From: a virus
Length of the DNA: 64,000 nucleotides
Strand: one strand, 5' to 3'
IMG/VR virus record: IMGVR_UViG_3300020182_000023
Span: 1-64,000 of that record
The translations under genes were made by a program, and so were the position numbers. Below the pieces are notes generated by a model. The model was not told the origin of the DNA and made no database searches. It saw only the letters and a program-made list of their open reading frames with translations. The stretch's first letter is position 1; the number at the start of each line of letters is the position of its first letter. Shown piece after piece: positions 1 to 9,000 of the stretch.

Positions 1-245
1 CGGTAGTAAACTTCTTTTTCTTGGTGGATTACTTCTTTTTCCTTGAACTTAAATAACGCCTCTTTTTGCGCCTTAATAGCTTCGTCTTGTTGTTCTATCC
101 TTCGCGCTCGGTTAAGTAGCAGAGAATCGCAGTAAATAGCCTTAATTTGCGACTTTCTTATTGACTTTAGTTCGTCAATTGTGAATTGCCCTTTTAATGA
201 TATTGATAAGGCTGTCAGAATTACTAATAGTATCGACGTTTTCAT
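1..245 (-). CDS. Small exported protein, possible spanin partner (partial)
   Basis: Open frame starting at ATG 243-245 and running off the left edge. It begins MKTSILLVILTALSISLKGQ, a typical short Sec signal peptide without a lipobox cysteine, followed by a charged helical stretch rich in K, E and Q (seen). It overlaps the end of the upstream membrane-anchored gene by about 70 bases in another frame. An overlapping inner-membrane/exported pair next to lysis-type genes recalls Rz/Rz1-like spanins, but no lipoprotein signal is visible, so this role is only a suggestion. Confidence 0.6.
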   Translation of the reverse strand, partial: MKTSILLVILTALSISLKGQFTIDELKSIRKSQIKAIYCDSLLLNRARRIEQQDEAIKAQKEALFKFKEKEVIHQEKEVYY

Positions 246-498
246 ATTGTTTTTGGATATTTTTTTCCAGTTCAAAATAGATAGTATCAATCTTTTGACC
301 TTCCAAACTCAACGAATCTACAAACAAGGCTAAAGAATCAATCTTTTGCTGTTTTAAATCTAGCAAAGAATCATATTTAACTGTGTCTACTTCTTCTACT
401 TTGTTCGGGTTAGTGGTTGCGTAGTATAGAAGGAAAAGCAAACCAATTGAAAGCCCGATTAAAAAAGATAGTACTTGATTATTCACTTTGCCCTCCAT
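175..498 (-). CDS. Membrane-anchored coiled-coil protein, possible i-spanin-like
   Basis: 107 aa. An N-terminal transmembrane helix at about residues 9-27 is followed by a soluble, heptad-like region rich in D, S, L and Q. This is the layout of an Rz-type inner-membrane spanin. It overlaps the DUF5675-type gene upstream by about 20 bases and the exported protein downstream by 71 bases, so the three are probably translated as a unit at the end of the late operon. Lysis function is inferred from architecture and neighbours only. Confidence 0.6.
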   Translation of the reverse strand: MEGKVNNQVLSFLIGLSIGLLFLLYYATTNPNKVEEVDTVKYDSLLDLKQQKIDSLALFVDSLSLEGQKIDTIYFELEKNIQKQYENVDTISNSDSLINIIKRAIHN

Positions 499-922
499 TG
501 GTTACAAATAAATGAATATTCTCACCGTTTGAAATAGCTTCTTTAATCTTAGCAGTTAAAGGTTTTTCCATTGTTCCTTGAATAGTATCGTCGTTCAACC
601 TATTCTTAGCTACCAACGGGCAACCATGAGTATTAGAATGGTTGTTCCCACCATGAAAGCGAACGCCTTTAAATTGTATTCCATTGCAGTTAATAGTCCA
701 TTTACCGTCAGTAGATAGGATAGGCATTTCTCGCTTAAACCTTGAACTCATTGTAACGTCAACTAGATATTCACCTTCTGGAATTGCTGTCTCGCCTTTT
801 ACTTTAATTGCGTAAGGCCGAACGGTATCTTCTAAGGTTTCACAAAAATAAACCCCGTCAATGTATAGTTTTCCTAACGTTGTTCTTGCGGTGTAGCTGT
901 CTCGTTTTAGTTCAATTTTCAT
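479..922 (-). CDS. DUF5675-family protein, YkuD-like motif
   Basis: 147 aa. Residues 88-104 carry an H-G-G-N ... T-H-G-C-P motif (H90, H99, G100, C101) similar to the catalytic HxxGC motif of L,D-transpeptidase (YkuD)-type folds. Phage proteins of the DUF5675 family have this length and motif. The protein probably acts on cell-wall peptides, as a lysis or wall-remodelling factor. It sits between two small membrane proteins and overlaps the next gene. The family call is from recall; catalytic activity is inferred. Confidence 0.7.
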   Translation of the reverse strand: MKIELKRDSYTARTTLGKLYIDGVYFCETLEDTVRPYAIKVKGETAIPEGEYLVDVTMSSRFKREMPILSTDGKWTINCNGIQFKGVRFHGGNNHSNTHGCPLVAKNRLNDDTIQGTMEKPLTAKIKEAISNGENIHLFVTNGGQSE

Positions 923-1250
923 AACTTTTATTTTCGATTTGCCTATCTAGTTTTGTATCAATTCGGTCAAGTCGTTGATTCATTAATTCAATTTTTACAG
1001 CAAGTTCTGAAAGTAATTTAATAGATTCAATTCTGGACGGTTTGCTTTCAGCTTTGTAGGCTTCGACTGACTCCAACCTATGCTCTAATTTTTGAACTTT
1101 TGTAACTGTTGGTAGTTGTTGATTCAGCTTCTTTATTTCGTTAGAATTGGTGCTAATTTGGCCATTCATTCCAGACGTAAAGACAAAGAATGTGAATGCA
1201 CCTCCAAGAAGTGTAAAGAAAAAACCATAAGCCCAATTGATATTCTTCAC
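912..1250 (-). CDS. Small membrane protein with coiled-coil tail, holin-associated type
   Basis: 112 aa. One hydrophobic helix at residues 7-25 is followed by a long coiled coil (LNQQL ... RLDRIDTKLDRQI), resembling XhlA/hemolysin-type phage membrane proteins. It starts with GTG at 1248-1250, which overlaps the stop of the upstream gene (GTGA), indicating translational coupling. Position beside a YkuD-like protein and other membrane proteins suggests a lysis cassette, but no holin family is assigned. Confidence 0.6.
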   Translation of the reverse strand: MKNINWAYGFFFTLLGGAFTFFVFTSGMNGQISTNSNEIKKLNQQLPTVTKVQKLEHRLESVEAYKAESKPSRIESIKLLSELAVKIELMNQRLDRIDTKLDRQIENKSYEN

Positions 1251-1615
1251 AATTCAAATTTTTCAGGTTTAATAATTCCAGTTTTTCTTCCAAGCCAATC
1301 AACAGTAATAGAAAAAATACCTGTTAAGGTATAGCCGCTTACCTCTAGTGTTAAATCTCCTTCGCCAGCTTTATTCAAAGCCCATTGTGTTATCTCTTCA
1401 TTATTAACACCACTATGAATTAGAGTTACAAAAATCGCGCTAAAAGTAAAGCCGATTATCATATTATTCCACCTTTTGGAAAACCATCTATAGAAACTGC
1501 GTTGAAATCCGTTCGGCTTTTTTCCGTAATAGTATTCGTGGTTTTGATAATGTATAAATTCTGAGGCAATTACCCCAACAAAAATTACAACAGCGTAAAT
1601 AAGTATTTCTTTCAT
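1247..1615 (-). CDS. Small integral membrane protein, possible holin
   Basis: 122 aa with hydrophobic segments at about residues 3-20 and 52-70 and a weaker one around 92-105. It is encoded directly downstream of the tail-fibre gene and overlaps the next small membrane gene. Size and context fit a holin, but the sequence is not recognised and the role is inferred. Confidence 0.5.
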   Translation of the reverse strand: MKEILIYAVVIFVGVIASEFIHYQNHEYYYGKKPNGFQRSFYRWFSKRWNNMIIGFTFSAIFVTLIHSGVNNEEITQWALNKAGEGDLTLEVSGYTLTGIFSITVDWLGRKTGIIKPEKFEL

Positions 1616-1633
1616 ATTTTTACGTTAATCTGG

Positions 1634-3901
1634 TTAAATACCTCCATCTGTAATTGCCCAACCTTTTCCAACTAAACTTGCCCTTGCTGTTGAACTTGCT
1701 GCCGTATATTTAGCCGTTCCAAAACTTATAGTTATTGGAGTTTGGACTGGTCTAGAATCCCAACCATTATAGATAGCATCTAGGTTTGTTGAGCTAAAGG
1801 TAGAAGGAGTTTTAGTGCCCATAAAATTTACAAAATCCGTGACATTCGAAACATTCCAACTTCCTAAATTTTGGTCAAATGCTGGTGCATTATCAAACAT
1901 CCAAAACATATTAGTAACGCTACTTACATCCCACCCACCTATATTACTGTTGAAATTATTGCAACGGCGAAACATTTGACTCATATTTAACGCACTTGTA
2001 GGAGTCCAACTTGATATATTACCATTGAAATTAGTACATTGCTGAAACATCCGTTCAAATGTGGTAACGTTGCTAACATTCCAAGAATTTAAATTTTGAT
2101 TAAATGAAGAGCAACCAAAAAACATATATCTAGTATCCGTTGCACTAGCCATATTCCAAGAATCCAAAGGCTGGTTAAAAGAAGAGGCGCCATTAAACAT
2201 ACTTACGAAAAAAGTAACGTTGGAGACATCCCAGCTGGTAATATTACCGTTAAACGAAGAGCAATTGAAGAATGTTCCATTGAGATTAGTCATATTACTG
2301 ACATCCCAATTATTCATATCTACATTCAAACTGGAACAACCATTAAAAGTATTGGGTAAAGATGTAAGAGTTCCTAAATTTGGAGCATCAGTAAAGCCAC
2401 CCGTAAAATTGGCGCATCCACGAAACGAACTAGTCATGAACTCAAAAACATTATCTCCCCATTGGTCAATTGTAATGAGTTTTAATTTGTCTCCGCCATT
2501 ATTAAAATAAAACCCGCCAAATGAACCAGATATAGTTATTTGATATGTTCCACCGCTTGCGTATGTATGTGAAACGTTTCCTGCTGCTGCTGCGCTAAGA
2601 TTTCCATCACCCCAATCAATAGATGCCGAATAAGTTCCAGTAGAAGAAAAAGGAATTACCATCGTGTCTGATGCAGAGCCTGCTCTCGTAGTATCAACGG
2701 TCATTTTAAATGAAGTAAAATCCGTATGTGGTACCCAACAAGTAGATGTATTGAAATTGTTTAGTGTTCCGTTATAACCGTTAGTAGTTGCGTCAACTGC
2801 TACACTAGAGCCGCTAACTTCGTTTAAGTGGTAGCTGACTCTTGCAGAAGGCATTACTTCTAAAAACGAAGCACCGTTACCGCCATTATATAAATCGCTA
2901 ACTTGTGGTAAAGATGCTGCGGTAGTTACGTCTAAACCAAACTCATCCATAACTCCGTCAAACCATAACCCCGTTCGCCTATAAGAGCCTAGTTGATACA
3001 TGTTTAGGGTGTCATTAGTTGGGAGTTCTCCCGTTACGCTTTCTACGCCATCCCAATACAACCTGACATCATTATTACTATCTTTTGTAACGCATACATG
3101 ATGCCATTGATTTAATGTTACGGTAGGTATGGTAAAATTAAGCCTAGATAAAGCAGCACTTCCACCAGCAAATTGAACTCTAAATAATGTAGAATTTATA
3201 AGGTATAATAAATCGTTTGCTGAAGTATTACCGCCTCCTAAACTTACACCTGTTTTAGTCGGTTTTATCCATAACGAAATAGTCCATTCAAAAGCATTAC
3301 TAAGTATAGCGCCCCCTGACCCTAAATCAACATAATCATTAACCCCGTCAAACTCTAAGGCATTATTAAAAGCGAAAGCCAACTTTGAAACCAACTCTTG
3401 CTCATTCTCAAACTGAATACCTAAAGACTTGAATTTAAGAATCTCTGACTCTAGTTTCATTTTGTTATCGAAGCTTATACCCAACCTGCGAGCTATCTTT
3501 AAGTCAGCGGAGAGTTCTTGTTCATTCTCAAGGCTTATGCCAAGATTACGAGCTATCTTTAAGTCAGCGGAAAGTTCTTGTTCATTCTCAAGCTGAATAT
3601 CTAAAGCTAAAGACTTGAATTTAAGAATCTCTGACTCTAGTTTCATTTTGTTATCGAAGCTTATACCCAACCTGCGAGCTATCTTTAAGTCAGCGGAGAG
3701 TTCTTGTTCATTCTCAAGCTGAATATCTAAAGCTAAAGACTTGAATTTAAGAATCTCTGACTGCAACTCCATTTCATTCTCAAAGCTTATGTCTAGCTTA
3801 TGAACTATCTTATGAACTATCTTAGAGGGCGTAGATATTCCACCCCCTCCACCTAGAGAAGCGCCCGTACTGAATATACCTCTGCGTCCTAGTTTACCCA
3901 A
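1634..3901 (-). CDS. Tail fibre/adhesin with LamG, PKD-like and BspA repeats (copy 1)
   Basis: 755 aa. In order: a Gly-rich leader; residues ~30-175 of tandem helical repeats built on LxISFDNKMKLESEILKF and LENEQELSADLKIAR; a LamG/concanavalin-like domain from about 180 to 385 (ALEFDGVNDYVDLG); a PKD-like segment around 395-470 (ASIDWGDG); then BspA/DUF285-type repeats (WDVSNMTNLNGTF-like) to the end. Such domains bind surface glycans or proteins, so this is probably the receptor-binding fibre. Its last ~400 bp are nearly identical to a second gene at the right edge. Confidence 0.85.
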   Translation of the reverse strand: MGKLGRRGIFSTGASLGGGGGISTPSKIVHKIVHKLDISFENEMELQSEILKFKSLALDIQLENEQELSADLKIARRLGISFDNKMKLESEILKFKSLALDIQLENEQELSADLKIARNLGISLENEQELSADLKIARRLGISFDNKMKLESEILKFKSLGIQFENEQELVSKLAFAFNNALEFDGVNDYVDLGSGGAILSNAFEWTISLWIKPTKTGVSLGGGNTSANDLLYLINSTLFRVQFAGGSAALSRLNFTIPTVTLNQWHHVCVTKDSNNDVRLYWDGVESVTGELPTNDTLNMYQLGSYRRTGLWFDGVMDEFGLDVTTAASLPQVSDLYNGGNGASFLEVMPSARVSYHLNEVSGSSVAVDATTNGYNGTLNNFNTSTCWVPHTDFTSFKMTVDTTRAGSASDTMVIPFSSTGTYSASIDWGDGNLSAAAAGNVSHTYASGGTYQITISGSFGGFYFNNGGDKLKLITIDQWGDNVFEFMTSSFRGCANFTGGFTDAPNLGTLTSLPNTFNGCSSLNVDMNNWDVSNMTNLNGTFFNCSSFNGNITSWDVSNVTFFVSMFNGASSFNQPLDSWNMASATDTRYMFFGCSSFNQNLNSWNVSNVTTFERMFQQCTNFNGNISSWTPTSALNMSQMFRRCNNFNSNIGGWDVSSVTNMFWMFDNAPAFDQNLGSWNVSNVTDFVNFMGTKTPSTFSSTNLDAIYNGWDSRPVQTPITISFGTAKYTAASSTARASLVGKGWAITDGGI
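3397..3790 (-). repeat. Tandem repeats encoding the fibre N terminus
   Basis: Near-identical DNA blocks recur about 186 bases apart (for example the block around 3455 recurs at 3641), with shorter sub-repeats. They encode about 62 aa units ending in LENEQELSADLKIAR or SEILKFKS. Length changes by recombination would keep the frame because the period is a multiple of three. Confidence 0.8.
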
Positions 3902-3902
3902 A

Positions 3903-4307
3903 CTACGCTATTTTTACCTTATAAACCGCTGCGTTTGCTTCAAACTTAACCTCATCTCCCGTTGTGATTGTTTTAGATGATGTTAATGTATCGTATGATA
4001 AAAGGTTTCCACCCGTTGCAGCGTCATATATAGCAGCATAATCTGCTGTTGCTCCTGCTGATGCACTTAATGTTATAGTTATATCTGATATGTTGTCTGC
4101 TTGGCGGAAGGTACCGCTAGTAGTAACACCACCCAAAGCAATTGCATCTCTAGTTGTTGAACCTTTTATTGTGTTTGTTATTTCTGTACCCGCTCCCGAT
4201 GGGTCGCCATTGAATAAGGCGATGTACACTGTTGTTGGCGCTGTGGGCATATCAGTTCCCTTTACCCAATCAATTAATTCGTCTGCTAAATATTGTGAAA
4301 ATGGCAT
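3903..4307 (-). CDS. Small tail-associated structural protein
   Basis: 134 aa. The opening (MPFSQYLADELIDWVKG, then TAPTTVYIALFNGDPSGAGTE) has the pattern of small phage tail proteins that begin 'F..YL...LLD...G....P..vYvaL....P...G'. It directly precedes the fibre gene with a one-base gap, so it is probably a fibre-base or tail-tip component. The family match is from recall. Confidence 0.65.
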   Translation of the reverse strand: MPFSQYLADELIDWVKGTDMPTAPTTVYIALFNGDPSGAGTEITNTIKGSTTRDAIALGGVTTSGTFRQADNISDITITLSASAGATADYAAIYDAATGGNLLSYDTLTSSKTITTGDEVKFEANAAVYKVKIA

Positions 4308-4346
4308 AATTTGTTATTTACTTGTTTGTTATTTACTTGTTTGTTT

Positions 4347-4697
4347 TTATATTTTTGATTCTATTATTTCAAGTCTCCTTGAATATTCTTTATGGCGTTC
4401 ATCATCTCTTTTGATTAACATTTCAACCATTGCGTCTATCTTATTAAGCTTCTCCATAGCCGCATCTTTACTTTGATTACTCGCCTCTTTATGTGCTGTA
4501 AGTTCTATTATCTTTTGTTCTCTCACAGCATCTTCCTTATCGTTAGCTTCTAAGCGTTCTAATATTCTTAGCACTGTTTCTTCAAACTTGTCCAATCTAC
4601 CAACAGAACTCTTTACAGTTGTCCTTACATCTGCATACCCCGCAACTATCGCCACAAGCGCTATAAGAAAGTCTATGTGATTTAATAGTTCATCCAT
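4347..4697 (-). CDS. Membrane-anchored coiled-coil protein
   Basis: 116 aa. A hydrophobic N-terminal segment (residues 8-23) is followed by a long charged coiled coil (RILERLEANDKEDAV ... KLNKIDAMVEMLIKRDDERHKEYSRRLE). It lies in a run of small membrane proteins between virion genes. Function unknown; holin-associated or spanin-type roles are possible. Confidence 0.55.
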   Translation of the reverse strand: MDELLNHIDFLIALVAIVAGYADVRTTVKSSVGRLDKFEETVLRILERLEANDKEDAVREQKIIELTAHKEASNQSKDAAMEKLNKIDAMVEMLIKRDDERHKEYSRRLEIIESKI

Positions 4698-4703
4698 TAC
4701 TCA

Positions 4704-4919
4704 TTACTTCTTTTCTGCGAATTTTTGAAATACTTTAGTTCCCGCTGAATAAGCAAGTAGAGTAACTACCATTGGTAAGGCATCGCCTATTGTTATATTG
4801 CTTACAAATACAGAGCAAATAGATATTAATATACCAGCCATTGCAGCTATAAATGTCTTTAATCTTGTAATGGATTTAACTCCATCGCTCTCTTCAAAAA
4901 ACCCTACTTGTCCGTTCAT
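4704..4919 (-). CDS. Small two-helix membrane protein, holin-like
   Basis: 71 aa. Two hydrophobic segments at residues ~23-42 and 47-62 are joined by a short turn (SNITIGDALP), with a basic C terminus. Its start overlaps the stop of the upstream gene (ATGA-type). Size and topology are typical of phage holins, but no family is recognised. Confidence 0.5.
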   Translation of the reverse strand: MNGQVGFFEESDGVKSITRLKTFIAAMAGILISICSVFVSNITIGDALPMVVTLLAYSAGTKVFQKFAEKK

Positions 4920-5524
4920 TTCTCTTTGGTTATTTTATAGTTAGTTATTATTGAATCACCACAGCTAGTTAACACTGTAATTTCGTATTGTCTTTTACCC
5001 CAACGTGGAGTCCAATTCCAATTGAATAATCTCTTTCTTTCATCTGTAGTCACTATCGCAAGTTCTGTCTTGTCTTTTACGCTGAAATCTCCTATGGTAT
5101 CCATATTAAACCACATAAAATCCACTTCTAAGCCGCAAGTGTTATAAGATGCTCGGTTAAGCATTAAGCCCTCAAAATCGCTTGTAATTATCTTTACGGT
5201 ATCTCTGCTGTATTTCTCTGTTCTTATGTATTGAATTTCCGTTATTGTCTTAGGATTCTTTTTTAAAGAGTCTAATACCCATTGGAGTTCTTTCTTTTCT
5301 TTTAATATTTCTCTAAAGCCCTTCTTGCTTATTGTAGCCTCTTGGGTTGAACGGGAAATATCTAAAGCCATTGACTGCAACTCTCCTTGCGACTTCTGAT
5401 TCTTATTTAGTAAGTCCGTATTCTTATCGCAAGTAAGTAATAATAGCGCAAATAATAGCCCGATTACTATAAAATGCCAATACTTAACTAATATCTTGGC
5501 TACTATGTCAAGTGCAATACTCAC
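4916..5524 (-). CDS. Membrane-anchored protein with coiled coil and beta C terminus
   Basis: 202 aa. A transmembrane helix at residues 16-32 is followed by a coiled-coil stretch to about residue 92 and a beta-rich region with two cysteines (NTCGLEVDF, TSCGDS). Bacteroidetes phages often encode proteins of this layout near holins. A spanin-like role is possible; the function is not recognised. Confidence 0.5.
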   Translation of the reverse strand: MSIALDIVAKILVKYWHFIVIGLLFALLLLTCDKNTDLLNKNQKSQGELQSMALDISRSTQEATISKKGFREILKEKKELQWVLDSLKKNPKTITEIQYIRTEKYSRDTVKIITSDFEGLMLNRASYNTCGLEVDFMWFNMDTIGDFSVKDKTELAIVTTDERKRLFNWNWTPRWGKRQYEITVLTSCGDSIITNYKITKEK

Positions 5525-5527
5525 TAC

Positions 5528-5998
5528 TTATTTTTGGTTTCCGTAGTTAGTAACTGTTACTGTACAAGCACCCGTTGTAGAACCTTCTACATATATAGGC
5601 TTTACGAAGTTATATCCTAAGCTTGCTTGTCTGTCTGCTAGAAATCTACTATTATCTGATGTGGTGGAGGTAATTGTAACTCCATCTACTTCTGTATCTA
5701 CCCCTTGGTCAGCCGCAATTCCTATTGCTATAATCTTACAATCTTCTTTGTCGATTACTTTTAATGCTGTTGTAGATAGGTCAGATGTAAATGCAGAATT
5801 AAGTAATCCGCTAACACCATCTCTTTCAACCCATTCCACTCGTCTTGATTCCTTTTGCGTTGAGTCTGTTATATAGTCACCCACCTTTACTTGGTCGGCT
5901 GTGCTTGTTATAAATGAAGCCCCGAATGTATCAACAGTTCCAGTTGCAGCAGCATCGGCTGGAATAAATGTGTCGGTTGTTACGTTAAATGTTGCCAT
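5528..5998 (-). CDS. Probable minor virion/decoration protein
   Basis: 156 aa, rich in T, S, V and A with alternating beta-strand patterns and no cysteine cluster or catalytic motif. The composition and position next to internal virion genes fit a small decoration or spike protein. It has its own TAnnTTTG promoter upstream, so it may be expressed strongly. Function inferred. Confidence 0.5.
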   Translation of the reverse strand: MATFNVTTDTFIPADAAATGTVDTFGASFITSTADQVKVGDYITDSTQKESRRVEWVERDGVSGLLNSAFTSDLSTTALKVIDKEDCKIIAIGIAADQGVDTEVDGVTITSTTSDNSRFLADRQASLGYNFVKPIYVEGSTTGACTVTVTNYGNQK

Positions 5999-6020
5999 AT
6001 TGGTTATTTTTTGTTAAATA

Positions 6021-6028
6021 CAAAGATA
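6021..6028 (-). promoter_or_regulatory. TATCTTTG -7 box
   Basis: Matches the Bacteroidetes -7 consensus TAnnTTTG on the minus strand, about 22 bases upstream of the gene starting at 5998, in a noncoding gap after the giant virion gene. Confidence 0.7.
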
Positions 6029-6043
6029 CTAAATTTAAAATTA

Positions 6044-9000
6044 TCACTCCGCTAATTTATCTAGCCCATCAACTAAAGCTCTCTTGGCTTTTATTACATC
6101 TCTATTCTTATCGGCAATTGATAAATATTTCTCTATTAATTCAGACTTTCTCTCTATGTTAGATTCCTTGTAACTAGATTTACTCATTAATTTATCCATC
6201 ATTTTAGCCCTAGACTTGCCTAACACTGCTGCGTATTCATTATATAAAGTGTTATGCTCTTTATCTTTTAATACCTTGTATTTCTTCCCATTATAGGATA
6301 TTATTCTGCTGGGTAAATTAGGCACTACTTTAGTGTTAAGGGTTTGTCTATATACATTATATATCTCTAAAGACTTTTCATCGTGCGGTACGGTTTGAGA
6401 TTTAGATACGTCAAACAATTGATGAAATAATGGGTTCTTACCATCAGGAGTTCTCTTTATTTTCTCGCCCCACATATCTACTCTCACAGGAAAGTCTTTA
6501 TATATATCAATTCCAACTATCTTTTTAGGAGGGTATATTTTACTAACAATAAGTGATTCTAGCATAGAATGAGTATTATCAGAGCGCATATCGTGTAAAT
6601 ACGTTTCCGTTGCTCTGTCTATGGCGGAAAATGTGTTTGGCGCACCAATTACTGATACAGCTCCAAGCGTTTGTTTTACCCATCGCTTGGTTTCATAATC
6701 ACCTCCAGTTATAGCGTCTAGTAGTGATGCTGTACCCGCTAAAAAAGACTGCTCTGTTGCATATTTTGTGGTTGCTGGTACTGCGCCTAGATTTATATAT
6801 TTTCCACCTTCCTTACTTACCTTATCCCAAAAGCCTAAATCATCTTTTATGTTTACATATTTTGACTTTTCAGCTTTATAGGTATCTTCGCTTTGAGAAG
6901 ACCTTATAAGGATAATAGCGCCTAATATTCCTAGCTTTTTTAAGTTTATAACTTCATCGCCCTCTTGAAGTTCCGTTCCTTTACCGTTTAGTAATCTTTT
7001 TAGACCAGATAAATTTAAATGGTCTGGCGGAAAGCCAACTGCCCTTTTTATATTCTGCTCATCTTCTGGGTCATCCCCAAAATCAAAAGGAGAACTTATC
7101 AAGCCCTCTGCTATTAACATTCCAGCTACTTGACTCATTATTATTCCAGTTGTAAAAATTCCAATATTTTTATTACCCTGCTTTACATCACCCTTAGAGT
7201 ATGCGTGTACAGCTTTACCCAGAGCTACTGGCGGCAGTACAAAGTCTATCGTTTGACTTATTATATTTGAAGGAGTTTTAACGTATGGTATCGTTGTTCT
7301 GAATAAGAACGATAAAGCGCCACCTATTCTTGGTACTGATTTAGCTTTCTTCTCTATAAAGTTAGTAATATCTATTGCTGTTTTTGATAATAGACCCTCC
7401 TCCATAAATACAGCCTCAGCAGCACTTTCATTAACATCCTCTAATGTTTTAGCGTCTGGAAGCATTACAAAGTTTCTTAACTGCTGACCGCTCAATCCTT
7501 TCCTTTTACCCTGCGTGTAAAGTTGCTTGTATTGAGTGAAATAATAGAACGGCTTATCGCCTAATGCTAATAACCTAAACATTACTTCTGGGGCAGCGCC
7601 AAAGAATGATTCATATATTTTTTTCAATCTATCATTCCTATCTATTCCAGACTCAGATAAAGCCCTATCTCTTAATTCAGAAGACTTCTCTAAGTCGCCA
7701 TCCATTAGCGCTCTCTTAGACTCCTTCATTAATTCAATACCTTTCTTACTTAATGTCTTTGGAAGTAGCCCAGATTCTATACCAAAAGCATCTCCTAATT
7801 TAGTGTCTGATATTGCTTGAGTAAATGCTGTTAATGGTCTGAACGACTTCTTTACCTCTCCCTTAGCGTAAGAACTATCACCTTTTAACAAGATTCCCCA
7901 AGCCTCTTTAAGTCCTTTTGCAGCTCCAATCCATCCAGCCACATATTTCATAGGGTCTAGCGAACCCGTTCTTTTACCAGTGAATATGGATTGAACTAAA
8001 TCAGACATATTAGATACTATATCAACTGGAATCATTAGTCCTTGCTGCGCTATATTTGCTACTATGTTTGTTGCTTGCGACATAGGCGTAAGTAAATTAC
8101 CTTGTAGTGTCATTTTAGTCATATCACTCCAACTCATAGGTATGAATCCTGATGACTTATCGTAAAATTTCTTGGTGTCTTTTTCTGCTTGTTTCTTTAA
8201 CTCATTTAAAGTTTTTATATCTTCTTTTGTTGCATTACCCCCTTTATCTTTTATAAAGGCATCTAGCTTATTATTCGATTTAAGCATTGATTCGGCTAAC
8301 TTAGTTAAGTCTGCTTTCTGTTTTTTAGTGAAAGCCTTACCTTCTTTTTCGGCAAACTTTTCTAAGGTCATCATTATTCCTGCTGGTGTACTGTTTTTAA
8401 GTGTTGCAAATTGAGCGATTAACTGACCCATTCTAGTACCCTCTTTAGCAAATCTCTCTACTATATCATCTATTGGCTTACCTTCCGCTAACCTTCTGTT
8501 TATAACTTCAACAGCAGCTAATACAGCGTTATTATTATTACCATCTGAAACTATATTAATACCCGTTTGATTCATTGATTCTATCAACTCATCTTCAGAT
8601 AGATTATCTAAATTTTCTTGTATCTCAGCCCAAGTTTGAGGGTCGTAATAGTTTTCTGGATTTTGCTTTATGTTTTCCCTTAGCTTACTTAGTGATTTAA
8701 CTCTCTTATCCCCTAAAACGCTTTCAGCGAAACCTCGTAGTTTTCCTTTTTTACCATCAGATTTTTGGGAATCCTTATTCTGTTCTTTAGATTGAGTGCC
8801 TTCTTCATCTATATTTTTATTCGATTCTAGCGAAACCTTGTCGTATATATTTTTAAGTTCAGGCTCTATGTCCTTTCCTAATACTTTTATCATTTCTTTA
8901 GAGAACTTCTTAAAGTCTCCAACCGCATCCTCTAGCACCATTCCTGCGTACTCATAGAACTCTGGGTCTGCTAATAATGTTGGTATCCTACTAGCGTCAT

